Source of the DNA: Psychrosphaera saromensis
GTDB taxonomy: Bacteria > Pseudomonadota > Gammaproteobacteria > Enterobacterales > Alteromonadaceae
Assembly: GCF_002954545.1 (NCBI RefSeq)
Contig: NZ_MSCH01000003.1
Coordinates: 2,581,991 to 2,645,990 of the forward strand
DNA length: 64,000 nt
Reading direction: 5' to 3'
Positions 1-9,441 of this stretch are shown piece after piece. Position numbers and translations under genes: made by a program. The number at the start of each line of letters is the position of its first letter. The stretch's first letter is position 1. The notes under the pieces were generated by a model. That model was not told where the DNA came from. It made no database searches and worked only from the letters and a program-made list of their open reading frames with translations.

Positions 1-1
1 A

Positions 2-532
2 AAAATGATCGTTGAATATTCAACGTCTATCCGTAAAGCTCTGCCAGAAGTGACTAAAATTGCGGTAGACGCTGTAGGTTTGGCATTTGAAGGATTGAAC
101 ATAGGTTTAGGTGAACTTGTTGATATGGATGAACACGAGGAAAAATTTAAACAACTGCAACAAAAAATCAACGATAAATATCAAGATAATGAAGGCAGTT
201 ATTCTGTTACCAAAGGTGATTTTAATATTGAAATAGATGACGAAGAAATTGACGTTTTAGTTGAAGATCTTGTGGAAGGTATCGTTCCGAGCCTTATTGG
301 TGGTTTAATATCAGGGATAGGTCAAGCTATCGCATCGGGTAACGACATAGATATAGAGCTTGATGATATAGGTGAAAAGGTTGAGCGCGAAATAGAAGCT
401 AAAGCGGAATTGATTGAGATAAGAGCTGACGCCTTTTGTAACCAAATGAAAAGCCTTGATAAACTAGAGCAGAAACTTATAAACAGTAATTCTGACTTTA
501 AAGATTTAGACTTGTTAGAGATTGAACATTAA
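2..532 (+). CDS. YggN-like DUF2884 family protein, C-terminal part (cut by window edge)
   Basis: The reading frame is open up to the left edge, so the first ATG (base 5) is probably internal and the gene starts outside the window. About 175 residues are visible. The sequence is acidic and runs from an amphipathic stretch, through a glycine-rich segment near residues 95-110, to a charged helical tail. It resembles the C-terminal half of the periplasmic YggN/DUF2884 family, whose E. coli member is about 240 aa and has no known function; this is recalled similarity only. It converges with the LysE-family gene and shares a strong hairpin with it. Confidence 0.5.
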   Translation, partial: KMIVEYSTSIRKALPEVTKIAVDAVGLAFEGLNIGLGELVDMDEHEEKFKQLQQKINDKYQDNEGSYSVTKGDFNIEIDDEEIDVLVEDLVEGIVPSLIGGLISGIGQAIASGNDIDIELDDIGEKVEREIEAKAELIEIRADAFCNQMKSLDKLEQKLINSNSDFKDLDLLEIEH

Positions 533-592
533 GCTTATTTTTAGTTACGCATGCTGTTTAATATAAATTCTCTAATATAAAGAGATACATTA

Positions 593-616
593 GGGGACAT
601 TAAAGTCCCCTTTTTT
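593..616 (+). terminator. Rho-independent terminator after the YggN-like gene
   Basis: A perfect 6-bp GGGGAC/GTCCCC stem with a short loop is followed by six T residues on the plus strand. It sits 60 bp after the YggN-like stop and touches the stop of the opposing LysE-family gene. The T tract marks it as a plus-strand terminator. Confidence 0.8.
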
Positions 617-1271
617 ATAACAAAAACTCGCCAATTAAAATATTTGAAGCTAAACCTATCATTACCACTCCCATTACCCTATCGAAAATATGAGCATTAG
701 TTTGGAAGAACTCTTGTACGCTTTTATGGGTTAAAATTAACGACAAAAAACAAAACCAGACTGCGGTAGCAACCGCCATATAAAGCCCATACAAACCTTT
801 AATAACCAAAGGCGTATTTATATCGACAACCACAGTAAACAACGCTAAAAAGAACAAAGTCGCTTTAGGGTTAATGCCGTTAGTAAAAAAGCCCATTAAA
901 AATGCTTTTTTAGATGAAATGGTTTTAACTTGCGCATTCTCTTTAATCTCCTGCTCAGTTACAGGCTGTGAGCGTATTGCGCCAAAACCAAGGTATAGCA
1001 AGAAACCAGATGCCACTATAATTAGTGCATTATAAAGCCAAGGCGTTGTGCTGATCACCAAACCGATACCCGCTAACGCATAAGTGACGTGTAAAAATAT
1101 CGCCATACCAACACCGAGACTGGTAATTAATGCGATTTTTTTACCGTAACTAATCGAGTATTTCATCACGATAGCAAAATCAGGACCTGGGCTTGTTACC
1201 GCAATTAAGTGTGCAAATGCAATGGTAATAAACTCAGCCGCATATTGACTGTAATCCAAAATATTCTCCAA
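615..1271 (-). CDS. LysE/RhtB family amino-acid exporter
   Basis: A 218-aa inner-membrane protein with about six hydrophobic segments. Near residues 27-31 it has the Pro-Gly-Pro-Asp motif (TSPGPDFA) typical of LysE/RhtB translocators, which export amino acids or derivatives by proton exchange. Length and topology match the family (about 205-215 aa). The substrate (homoserine, threonine, leucine or other) cannot be read from sequence. The start ATG lies 62 bp beyond the end of the ydiJ-like gene on the same strand, so co-transcription is possible. Function at family level is firm. Confidence 0.88.
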   Translation of the reverse strand: MENILDYSQYAAEFITIAFAHLIAVTSPGPDFAIVMKYSISYGKKIALITSLGVGMAIFLHVTYALAGIGLVISTTPWLYNALIIVASGFLLYLGFGAIRSQPVTEQEIKENAQVKTISSKKAFLMGFFTNGINPKATLFFLALFTVVVDINTPLVIKGLYGLYMAVATAVWFCFLSLILTHKSVQEFFQTNAHIFDRVMGVVMIGLASNILIGEFLL

Positions 1272-1333
1272 CTTTGCTCAATTAGGTTTATATAAAACAG
1301 AACATTTAAATGCTTGGTTATTCAACAAGGCTT

Positions 1334-4300
1334 TTATTCAAACAGCCCTGCTACAACTTGTATTGGGTGTTTTAGTTTCTGGCTTTCATAACGTTTAACC
1401 TGACTACGACAAGAGAAACCGGTTACCAATACTGGATTTTCATCCGCTTGCTGTAACGCAGGCTTCCAGCTTAGTTGGTAAATGTCACTAGAAGCCTGTT
1501 GGTTCTTAGCTTCGTGACCAAAGGTCCCCGCCATACCACAACAACCTGTGTTAATAGGTTTAATGGTCATATTTAGCTTGCTGAAAATAGTTTGCCATTG
1601 AGTGTTTATATTGGGTAATACTGACTTTTCAGTACAGTGGGTCATTAAGTTAAACTGCAGCGTTTGATTGTCAGTAATAGTTGCTAGAGTATCTGATGAC
1701 AAAGCAAAGTCTTGTTGCCATAACCATTCACTTAACAAACTCACCTTGTAGTTCACCTTGTCAGCGCCTAAAGCTTCAATGTATTCATCTCGGTAAGCAA
1801 ATACCAAAGACGCGTCCATTCCCACCATAGGGATATTATACTTGGCTATGGTGTTGTAAAACGCGCTAGCTTTTGAAGCTGTACGTTTAAAATTAGCTAA
1901 AAAGCCTTTTACGTGTGCAGGTTTACCGTTTTCTTTAAAGGGTAAGACAAAAGGCATAAAGCCTAGCCCTTTTAATGCGGTTACCGTATCAAGCAATAAC
2001 TGAGACTCATAAAAGCTAGTGAACGGGTCTTGTACAATGAAAACCGCTTTTGCTTGTTCAGATTCAGACAAGGCTTCTATTTTATTTTTACTAAACTTAA
2101 ACTCTTCTTTTAAGTTTGAACCTAGGTATTTGCTAAACAAAGGTGCGTCCAAATAGCCAACAATATTACGAGTAACCCAAGTTGATACTGGATTGTTCAT
2201 TATCAAGTTACTTAGCTTTGGTGTCTTTGCTAAGGTTGGTAATAAGTGCTCAATATTAGCCACCATATAATCACTCAGCGGTCTAAAGTAACGTTGGTGA
2301 TACATGTCTAAAAACTTAGCTCTAAAACTTGGTACATCCACTTTAATTGGACAAGCAGTACTACACGCTTTACACGCTAAACAGTTATCCATTGAGTGTT
2401 TAACTTCATGGCTGTAATCGTACACGCCCATTTTTGCACCTAAGCTTCTAAATGCTTTATATGGCAAGGTCATTAACTGAAAAATAGTATCGCGTGACCG
2501 AACCAGCTGTTCATTGGTAATGCTTTCACCTTGTAACCTAATCCACTCACGCATCAGGTTCGCTCTACCTTTTGGCGAGAAAGAACGGTCTTTAGAATGT
2601 TTATAAGACGGACACATAGGACTGTTTACGTCGTAATTAAAACAAAGCCCGTTACCATTACAATTTACCGTGGTTTCAAAGTTTTCGACTACAGATAATG
2701 GAATTTGTTTATCAAAATGCGCTCGTTTAATGCCATCAACAGACACTAGTTTTTCCGTGGAGTCGATAGGCGTACAAATTTTACCAGGGTTTAATCGGTT
2801 GCCTGGGTCAAAGCTGGTTTTAACTTTTCTCAGTTCGTTAAATAAGGTTTCACCAAAAAACTCTGGGCCATATTCACTTCTGTAACCACGGCCATGTTCG
2901 CCCCACATTAACCCGCCATATTTGGCGGTAAGCTTTACAACTTGATCGGAAACCACGCGTAATAACTGTTCTTGTTTTGGGTCGCTTAAATCAAGTGCCG
3001 GTCTGACATGCAATACGCCAGCATCAACATGACCAAACATGCCGTAATCAAGTTGGTGGCTATCTAATAACGCTCTAAATTCGGCAATAAAGTCGGCCAA
3101 ATGTTCAGGTGGTACTGCGGTGTCTTCCACAAAGGCAATTGGTTTTTTAGTGGATTTTGCATTACCTAATAACCCCACGGCTTTCTTGCGCATACCATAA
3201 ATTTTATTAATGGCACTTAAGTCTTCAATTATTTGATACCCGATCACACCATCTTGATTGTTGTTTGCTATCAGCGCATCTAAACGTTGGCATAAGCTGG
3301 TTATTTTGAGTTTTTGATTATCTGGATCTTCATCGTTGTATTCAACAATATTAAGACCATCCATAGTTTGATTTGGCACATCTGTGATCAAATCTGATAC
3401 TGAATCCCAAACCACATCTTGTTTGGCTAAGTTTAAAACCTTGGAGTCTACGGTTTCTACCGAAGTCGCATTAGCTTCTACCAAAAATGGTGAGTTTCTA
3501 AGGGCAGAGTCAAAATTGTCGTATTTAACATTCACCATTGTTTTGAATTTAGCTATGGGCGTAATGTTTAATTTAGCTTCTGTGATAAAGGCTAATGTAC
3601 CTTCTGAACCTGTAAGAATACGTGATAAATTAAAACGACTCATGTCGTTGTTAAACACGTGTTCAAGGTCGTAACCGGTTAAGAAGCGATTAAGCCGTGG
3701 GAAAGTGCTTAAAATGCTCTCTCTTTGATTTGTACAAGTATCCAGTACTTGTTTGTAGATACCACTTAATGCGCTGTTACCATTTGCTAATGCTTGAGCA
3801 TCAGCCACTGGCATGTCTGTGGTGAATAGTTTTTCGCCTGAAATTGTTACCGCTTCTAATTCAAGAACATGGTCACTGGTTTTGCCGTAAACCAAAGAAC
3901 CTTGGCCTGACGCATCGGTATTTACCATGCCCCCTATGGTTGCGCGGTTAGACGTTGATAAATCTGGTGCAAAGAAAAAACCATAAGGGCGTAAAAAGTC
4001 GTTTAATTGATCTTTAATAACACCAGTCTGTACCCTAACCCATTTCTGCTCTACGTTAATCTCTAATATTTCACGCATGTGGCGCGACATATCAACAATC
4101 AAATGATCCGTTAACGATTGTCCATTTGTGCCAGTACCACCGCCTTTTGGCGAGAAACGTAATGACAGGTATTTATCCTGGTTGGCTAACTCAGTAAGCA
4201 CTAAAATATCGTCAGTATTACGCGGAAATAAAATACCCTGAGGTAACGACTGATAAATACTGTTGTCGGTCGCTTGAGAAATACGGGCAGAATAAGACGT

Positions 4301-4414
4301 ATCCATCTCGCCAGTAAAGCGAGAACCATTGGCTGCGGTATACGTTTTTAGTTCGTTGCAGAAGTTTGAAACCGTAACCGATACTATTTCTTGTTTTGTA
4401 ATACGACGTATCAT
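1334..4414 (-). CDS. ydiJ: YdiJ-type FAD-linked oxidase / Fe-S oxidoreductase (D-2-hydroxyacid dehydrogenase)
   Basis: A large fused flavo-iron-sulfur protein. Counting from the chosen start, an FAD_binding_4 domain has the glycine-rich PKGGGTGTNGQ at about 89-99. An FAD-oxidase C-terminal domain follows (GVLHVRP, GEHGRG), then Fe-S ligands C585/C591/C601 and CxxCxxCxxxCP at about 678-689. A CCG-type redox domain has the cysteine pair at about 958-959. E. coli YdiJ (about 1018 aa) shares this architecture and is reported to oxidise D-2-hydroxyglutarate; the substrate here is inferred. The frame could start 33 codons earlier (4513), but that extension is an A/T-rich hydrophobic string absent from relatives, so ATG 4414, with MIRRITKQ, is preferred. 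Confidence 0.88.
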   Translation of the reverse strand: MIRRITKQEIVSVTVSNFCNELKTYTAANGSRFTGEMDTSYSARISQATDNSIYQSLPQGILFPRNTDDILVLTELANQDKYLSLRFSPKGGGTGTNGQSLTDHLIVDMSRHMREILEINVEQKWVRVQTGVIKDQLNDFLRPYGFFFAPDLSTSNRATIGGMVNTDASGQGSLVYGKTSDHVLELEAVTISGEKLFTTDMPVADAQALANGNSALSGIYKQVLDTCTNQRESILSTFPRLNRFLTGYDLEHVFNNDMSRFNLSRILTGSEGTLAFITEAKLNITPIAKFKTMVNVKYDNFDSALRNSPFLVEANATSVETVDSKVLNLAKQDVVWDSVSDLITDVPNQTMDGLNIVEYNDEDPDNQKLKITSLCQRLDALIANNNQDGVIGYQIIEDLSAINKIYGMRKKAVGLLGNAKSTKKPIAFVEDTAVPPEHLADFIAEFRALLDSHQLDYGMFGHVDAGVLHVRPALDLSDPKQEQLLRVVSDQVVKLTAKYGGLMWGEHGRGYRSEYGPEFFGETLFNELRKVKTSFDPGNRLNPGKICTPIDSTEKLVSVDGIKRAHFDKQIPLSVVENFETTVNCNGNGLCFNYDVNSPMCPSYKHSKDRSFSPKGRANLMREWIRLQGESITNEQLVRSRDTIFQLMTLPYKAFRSLGAKMGVYDYSHEVKHSMDNCLACKACSTACPIKVDVPSFRAKFLDMYHQRYFRPLSDYMVANIEHLLPTLAKTPKLSNLIMNNPVSTWVTRNIVGYLDAPLFSKYLGSNLKEEFKFSKNKIEALSESEQAKAVFIVQDPFTSFYESQLLLDTVTALKGLGFMPFVLPFKENGKPAHVKGFLANFKRTASKASAFYNTIAKYNIPMVGMDASLVFAYRDEYIEALGADKVNYKVSLLSEWLWQQDFALSSDTLATITDNQTLQFNLMTHCTEKSVLPNINTQWQTIFSKLNMTIKPINTGCCGMAGTFGHEAKNQQASSDIYQLSWKPALQQADENPVLVTGFSCRSQVKRYESQKLKHPIQVVAGLFE

Positions 4415-4606
4415 AGATAAATAGCTAAATAATTGAGTTATTAGGCGATTGATTATAACGAGAATTAAAATAAATGAAATTGATCTAACTAGTTTGTTAT
4501 CACATTTACTCATTTATATGAGCGTTAATATGAAAAACCTAATTTATAGTGGAATGTTTGTGTATAAATAAGCGCAGAGTCGAATGACGTTAACAACAAA
4601 TAAGGA

Positions 4607-5206
4607 CTAAGCGACTTTATTGAAAGTTCTTGATTGCTCTAAAGCGCTAAACCAAGAATCGATATCCATCTCTACATATCCTTTCTCTATTTCAGTAGGC
4701 TTTGCAGTTGTGATATTTTTTGCATTGTCTTTAATAGGTTCTTCATTGATATGCGTTTGTCTTTGAATATCTTGATATAACTTAGCTTGCTGGTTGATAT
4801 CTAAATTATTATAAACTTGCTGAGGTAAGTTACCCGTTGTCTTAATATCATCATTGGTGGTGATAAAAGCTTGAGGATGTAAATTAAGAAACAACGTAAG
4901 ACTTTCTCTATTACCTGTTTTTACTAATTCGTTCAGTAATAAATCTTGTTCGTTGTTGGGTTTCTCAATTAATTTTTGCGGTACCACGTGAAATGTTTTT
5001 TCTAAGTCAGATACCGTTTTTAACGGTTTATTGCGGGGTAAATGAAATTCATCTAACTCTAATGCATCCTTAGTGACCATAGCTAAAAGTAAACTAAAGG
5101 TAGACGCGTCTTTAGTTTGAACCGAATTTTGAATGCCAGAATATACAGAAGATTCCCGTATGGCATTAATTGGTTTTATAACTGTTTCATTAAATTCGGT
5201 TTGCAT
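4607..5206 (-). CDS. Hypothetical protein, about 199 aa
   Basis: I do not recognise this protein. It is hydrophilic, with no signal peptide or membrane segment. The N-terminal half holds predicted helices rich in Leu/Asp, a Lys/Thr/Asn-rich linker follows around residues 155-175, and an acidic-aromatic end (MDIDSWFSAL) comes near the C-terminus. Start: ATG 5206 (MQTEFNE) is preferred over an ATG 16 codons upstream, whose leading residues look like untranslated sequence. Neither has a strong Shine-Dalgarno. It lies between ydiJ on the same strand and tRNA-Tyr on the other, and nothing in the context suggests a function. Confidence 0.55.
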   Translation of the reverse strand: MQTEFNETVIKPINAIRESSVYSGIQNSVQTKDASTFSLLLAMVTKDALELDEFHLPRNKPLKTVSDLEKTFHVVPQKLIEKPNNEQDLLLNELVKTGNRESLTLFLNLHPQAFITTNDDIKTTGNLPQQVYNNLDINQQAKLYQDIQRQTHINEEPIKDNAKNITTAKPTEIEKGYVEMDIDSWFSALEQSRTFNKVA

Positions 5207-5355
5207 TACAACGTCTTTTTTATGTGTCTGAATACATAATCGGCTGTTAAGCAAAAAACTTTAGTAAGTTGTGATCTAATATTTAGCTGTTTTAATCATT
5301 TTTTATGCCTTCTGGATATAAAATCAGCAGTTAAACAAAAAATGTGATTTTTTTG

Positions 5356-5383
5356 TTTACAGAAAAAAATAAATAGGTAATAT
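5356..5383 (+). promoter_or_regulatory. Sigma-70 type promoter of tRNA-Tyr
   Basis: TTTACA (5356-5361) and TAATAT (5378-5383) are separated by 16 bp, and the mature tRNA begins 15 bp after the -10. The discriminator GCCC is G+C rich, as is usual for growth-rate-controlled stable RNA promoters. Assigned by consensus and position only. Confidence 0.55.
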
Positions 5384-5397
5384 GCCCAACCTCAAGT

Positions 5398-5482
5398 GGA
5401 GGGGTTCCCGAGTGGCCAAAGGGATCAGACTGTAAATCTGACGGCTCAGCCTTCGATGGTTCGAATCCATCTCCCTCCACCA
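5398..5482 (+). tRNA. tRNA-Tyr (GUA anticodon)
   Basis: An 85-nt class II tRNA. The acceptor stem GGAGGGG pairs with TCCCTCC (last pair G-U), followed by discriminator A and an encoded CCA (5480-5482). The anticodon stem TCAGA/TCTGA carries loop CTGTAAA with anticodon GTA at 5432-5434. The T arm is GATGG-TTCGAAT-CCATC, and a long variable arm is present. It is very close to E. coli tRNA-Tyr in the D arm and anticodon arm. Confidence 0.97.
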
Positions 5483-5494
5483 CTTATTCGATAA

Positions 5495-5526
5495 GCCGAT
5501 GTTAAGCAATTAACATCGGCTTTTTT
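5495..5526 (+). terminator. Rho-independent terminator after tRNA-Tyr
   Basis: A perfect 11-bp inverted repeat GCCGATGTTAA/TTAACATCGGC around a GCAA tetraloop is followed by six T residues. It starts 13 bp after the tRNA CCA end, so the tRNA is a single-gene transcript. Confidence 0.93.
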
Positions 5527-5710
5527 GATCTTAGGCTCTAATATTTTGGAGTTGCTCGCTTAAGCTTTATATACGGGCATCACTACCTCAAAAACAGCGT
5601 TCAATTTATTTAAACTGACTCGTTATAAATAATTAATTTAAAATAACACTTGTATTTATCTGTAATATTACAAGAATGGTCATAGATAACTTATATTTAA
5701 GTAGTAGACT

Positions 5711-7357
5711 TTGCGTTCAAAAAGTATTTTTAGCGGTAAAAACATACTCATAATTGACGACCAGAAACCATTTCAAATAATGCTTCGTGGAATGTTAAAA
5801 GATCTTGGTGTGGATAAAATTTCAGTTGCCCAATCGGGTGAAGCTGCAATTGTTGAGTGTGGGCAAAACCGATATGACATCTTGTTTATTGATTACAATC
5901 TAGGTGACGGTAGAAATGGCCGACAATTGTTTGAAGAAATTAAAGATCGTAAATTAATCCCCGACACCAGTATATGTCTGTTAGTGACAGGTGAAAGCCA
6001 AGCAACTACAGTGGTTGGTGCCTTAGAAGTATTACCAGACGATTATATTGTTAAACCATTTTCTCAAAACCTATTGTTACAACGAGTCGCTAAGTCCTGG
6101 TTGAAAAAACAAGTGTTTGTGCCCTTTTACATCAGTATGAACGCGAACGATTATGAAAATGCCCTTGTTGTTATCGACGACATTTTAGAAAACTACCCAA
6201 GATACAAAGCAACGTCTAACAAATATAAGGCTCAGGTTCTATTTGAGTTGGAACAATACACTCAATTAAGCGAATACCTAGATGAATTTTTAGAGAAGAA
6301 GCGTTTGAATTGGGCGTTGATCTTTAAATCTAAAATACTCAAACAAGAGAAAAAGTACTTAGCCGCCATTAAGTTTGCCAAAGAAGCGGTATTACAAAGT
6401 AAGATGAATCTTGAAGCTTATGACGTGATCACCGACTGTTATCTGGCTAAAGGCGATATTGAGCAAGCTTATGATTGGGTTCGCTCTGGTATCGAAAAGT
6501 CCCCTTTTTCTGTTCCGCGCCAATATAAATTAAGTGCCGTTGCCAAATTAAACAATGACTTTGAATCTTCAATCAAAGCCTGTAATCAAGTAGTTGACTT
6601 AACCTCTCATTCTTTTAAGAAAGATTATCGCCATTTGCTAAATCACATTAGAAATATCATTGATATTGTTGACCTAGAAGATGATGACAAGAAAAAGCGT
6701 AAGTTTAATCAACATGCTTTACATGTATTACAACAATCAAAACGTGACAGCGCTTCGTTTACCGACCTAGAACAAGAAGATTTTGAGCAAATGTGTTTAG
6801 CCCGACTGGACTCAGTTAACGGATTAAACCTAAAAGCCAAAAAGTCCTTTTCTCAGCTCACCAGTAAGTTCAACACCACAGATTATCAACTGCCAACGGA
6901 CTTATTAGCCGATAGCATTTCATTAATGTTAAAAATTGGTGAATTTGATAATGCACTGGAATATGTAAACCAGATAAAAGAATTACAAATCGAATTAGAC
7001 GACTTTACTAAGGCGATGATAGCTGACGCACAAGAGATGGCTAAAGATCAAATAAAAAGCGTCAAACTATTAAATGAAAAAGGCATTGAAGCTTTCACCG
7101 ATGGTGATTATCAAGAAGCCTGTAGCTTGTTTGAAAAATCATTGGTTATCGCACCTATGAATACAGGCAGCGCGTTAAACTTAGCCCAAGTACTGATTGA
7201 GCTTATGAAAATGAATACTAAGCTAAAATGGACTTATATAGACCGTTGTAAAGGCGTATTTAAAATCATCGACGGAATGCCAATAGGTAAAGCCCACCAA
7301 AAGCGCGCAGTCGACTTAAAAGATCAGTTTAACGGCGTATTATCATTAGACAAATAA
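5711..7357 (+). CDS. Response regulator: REC domain fused to TPR-like repeats
   Basis: A 548-aa cytoplasmic protein. Residues 10-130 are a receiver domain with acidic residues D16/D17, phospho-acceptor D61 (FIDYNLGDG), T93 (LVTGES) and K115 (IVKPF). The remainder is all-helical with TPR-like repeats, clearest near residues 165-265 and 455-500. There is no DNA-binding or enzymatic output domain, so output is probably protein-protein contact. The start is TTG 5711: an in-frame stop lies two codons upstream, and the first internal ATG (codon 24) would remove the first beta strand and acidic pocket. Its end is 10 bp from the end of the opposing kinase gene. Known cousins are annotated only as REC-TPR proteins. 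Confidence 0.85.
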   Translation: MRSKSIFSGKNILIIDDQKPFQIMLRGMLKDLGVDKISVAQSGEAAIVECGQNRYDILFIDYNLGDGRNGRQLFEEIKDRKLIPDTSICLLVTGESQATTVVGALEVLPDDYIVKPFSQNLLLQRVAKSWLKKQVFVPFYISMNANDYENALVVIDDILENYPRYKATSNKYKAQVLFELEQYTQLSEYLDEFLEKKRLNWALIFKSKILKQEKKYLAAIKFAKEAVLQSKMNLEAYDVITDCYLAKGDIEQAYDWVRSGIEKSPFSVPRQYKLSAVAKLNNDFESSIKACNQVVDLTSHSFKKDYRHLLNHIRNIIDIVDLEDDDKKKRKFNQHALHVLQQSKRDSASFTDLEQEDFEQMCLARLDSVNGLNLKAKKSFSQLTSKFNTTDYQLPTDLLADSISLMLKIGEFDNALEYVNQIKELQIELDDFTKAMIADAQEMAKDQIKSVKLLNEKGIEAFTDGDYQEACSLFEKSLVIAPMNTGSALNLAQVLIELMKMNTKLKWTYIDRCKGVFKIIDGMPIGKAHQKRAVDLKDQFNGVLSLDK

Positions 7358-7367
7358 TTGCCCCGCT

Positions 7368-9245
7368 TTAGTCATTTTGAATAAATAACTTTGGGTTTTG
7401 TGGATAAAATAACTCAGCTCGGCAGTCTTGGTAGGCAAACATTTTAGCGTCTTTGTATGGCAACTTCATAAAACCAGAGACACCAATGCCATTGATGTAT
7501 TTTAGGTTAGTTAAAATCCCTTTAAGATGAAATTCAAACTCAGTCACTTTAGTTTTATCTAACAAGTTATAGTAATTGTGGATTTTAAGGTGCTTAGGTA
7601 ATACTTCAAAAATAATGCAGCCGGTATGACGAATTTCGTTTAACGCGACTATGTGAGTCATGATTTGTTTCGGCAATTGCAAACGTTCATCTGGGTCGTC
7701 ACCATCTTCAAAGTAGGAATGGTGTTTACCTTCTTCCATCTGCGGAACATGTGTCACTTCAAAGGGAATAGACGGTATTTGTTTTAGCTCAAAATGCTCT
7801 TGTTCATTTTTACGCTCCACATGAATGGTATTTTTAGCATCAAACAAACAGCTTTTAAACGTGCCATCGCGTAAATCTAATGCCCGTGCAATATCAATAA
7901 TGTTATTTACGGTTTCGGTTACGCTTTTACGATACACATCATCAAATAAATTAAGGTTGGAGTCGACGTACATACCATCTGGCAACCAATGAATAGCAAA
8001 GCCCCCAACGATTGGAAATTCGCTTAACCGACTTACCGCAGCAACAAACGCCTTCTCATTGTCTCCCATGCCTTGTAAGTAGTTTTTGTAATACTTATCT
8101 AGCTGAGCATCTTTAATACTGTGCAAGTCACTATGAATACCCTGCTGGCGTAAAAATGATTTACGTGACGAGTACACAACAGTATCTAACTTACTCTCAG
8201 AACGTTTATTCCATATTGGGATATAAGCTGACTCAGGTTGTAGTTTGAGTTCAGGTAAAAACCAACTTTCCATTTGCTGAACATGTTGAATAAACTGGTC
8301 GCCAGCTTTTTGTTTTGCTTGTACGTTTTTTATATTGTCTTCTACATTAGCTTTTGTATCGTCACTCAGTAAATGAGTCAGTGTTTGAGCAAAGGCTTTT
8401 GGTAATCCTAACGATGATGGAGGTATTGCATTGTAGCCGTACCGACAGTTCTGGTTTGATGCTATCGCATATAAAGTCGCTGCTGCGCCTTGCTCATCAA
8501 ATCGTGAATTCGATAAACCGCCGTTAAGCTGATCATCTCCAATAAAATAAACATCCCCTAAACGTGCATTGGTGTTTTGCATGTCGGCCGACATCAATTC
8601 CATTACGTTATTGGCTATCGGTTGGGCATTTTCATCTAACTGGGCAAATACGCAAGAGCCCCAGTCTATTAACGATAACACTTCGCTTTGCTCATCCCAC
8701 ATTAAGTTAGACGGTTTGATATCACCATGTACGATAGGTTTAGTTTCATACTGGCCATTGACACTTAACATAGTGAACTGTCGTAAATATTTAATAATGT
8801 TGGCTAACTGAATGGCAATTTTCACCACTGTATTTACTGGTAAACGACCTCGTAGTTTAGATAATTCGTGTAGGTCAATTCCCTGGCCACGCTGCATGAC
8901 CAAAATGCCTTGTTTTTTAATATTCTCAAATGCGATAAAACCAGGAATATTAGGGTGGGAAAGTAGGTTCAACATGTAACCTTCTTCTTCTAACCGCTCT
9001 CTAACGTTTTGCGGTAAGGTAATACGAGAAAATTTAAATACCCGTTCAGTTTGGTTTTTGTCTGTACCAACAAAGACAAAACCATAAGCGCCTTTTCCTA
9101 GCATTTCTACTTGAGAATACCCCATCTTTTGCAGCTGAGTTTTACATAGCTCAACCCAATCTCTTAGTTTCTTGGCGTCATTGGCTGACAACAAGTAAAT
9201 AGATTGTTCATCGGCGATGTAAAAGTTTTTTAAATTTGATTCCAA
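7368..9245 (-). CDS. Serine/threonine protein kinase with long uncharacterised C-terminal region
   Basis: A 625-aa protein with a Hanks-type kinase fold at about residues 45-330. It has glycine loop GKGAYG (50-55), a VAIK-type lysine at K71 (VFKFSR), catalytic loop HGDIKPSN (173-180, D175) and metal-binding DWG (194-196). Gly in place of Arg before the catalytic Asp makes it a non-RD kinase, and DWG replaces DFG. The roughly 290-residue C-terminal part has no domain I recognise. No membrane segment or PASTA repeats are present, so it is a soluble kinase. It is convergent with the REC-TPR gene at a 10-bp gap; a shared signalling role is possible but unproven. Confidence 0.85.
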   Translation of the reverse strand: MESNLKNFYIADEQSIYLLSANDAKKLRDWVELCKTQLQKMGYSQVEMLGKGAYGFVFVGTDKNQTERVFKFSRITLPQNVRERLEEEGYMLNLLSHPNIPGFIAFENIKKQGILVMQRGQGIDLHELSKLRGRLPVNTVVKIAIQLANIIKYLRQFTMLSVNGQYETKPIVHGDIKPSNLMWDEQSEVLSLIDWGSCVFAQLDENAQPIANNVMELMSADMQNTNARLGDVYFIGDDQLNGGLSNSRFDEQGAAATLYAIASNQNCRYGYNAIPPSSLGLPKAFAQTLTHLLSDDTKANVEDNIKNVQAKQKAGDQFIQHVQQMESWFLPELKLQPESAYIPIWNKRSESKLDTVVYSSRKSFLRQQGIHSDLHSIKDAQLDKYYKNYLQGMGDNEKAFVAAVSRLSEFPIVGGFAIHWLPDGMYVDSNLNLFDDVYRKSVTETVNNIIDIARALDLRDGTFKSCLFDAKNTIHVERKNEQEHFELKQIPSIPFEVTHVPQMEEGKHHSYFEDGDDPDERLQLPKQIMTHIVALNEIRHTGCIIFEVLPKHLKIHNYYNLLDKTKVTEFEFHLKGILTNLKYINGIGVSGFMKLPYKDAKMFAYQDCRAELFYPQNPKLFIQND

Positions 9246-9318
9246 CGCTATGTATTACCTTAATAATCTAGATTTTAAGTATGGCATTAATTGTTTTTCT
9301 TTGTCTTGAATTACTTAG

Positions 9319-9357
9319 AAAAAAAATGCCCAGCTATTTTTACACAACTGGGCATTT
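9319..9357 (-). terminator. Rho-independent terminator of the bkd operon
   Basis: A 10-bp stem AAATGCCCAG/CTGGGCATTT (9324-9333 with 9348-9357) is followed on the minus strand by a run of eight T residues. It lies about 85 bp downstream of the E2 stop codon, in the 196-bp gap before the kinase promoter. Confidence 0.85.
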
Positions 9358-9441
9358 CAACATCAACACGTTTAATTACAAAAGCTCATTAAGGTTTATC
9401 CAATTTAAGCACGGCCAAGCAAAACAAAGCTCAGAATTGTT

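Noticed and set aside
4415-4513. 33-codon N-terminal extension of the YdiJ-like protein
   Set aside because: It is hydrophobic and A/T-biased, absent from relatives, and has no Shine-Dalgarno; the start was set at 4414.
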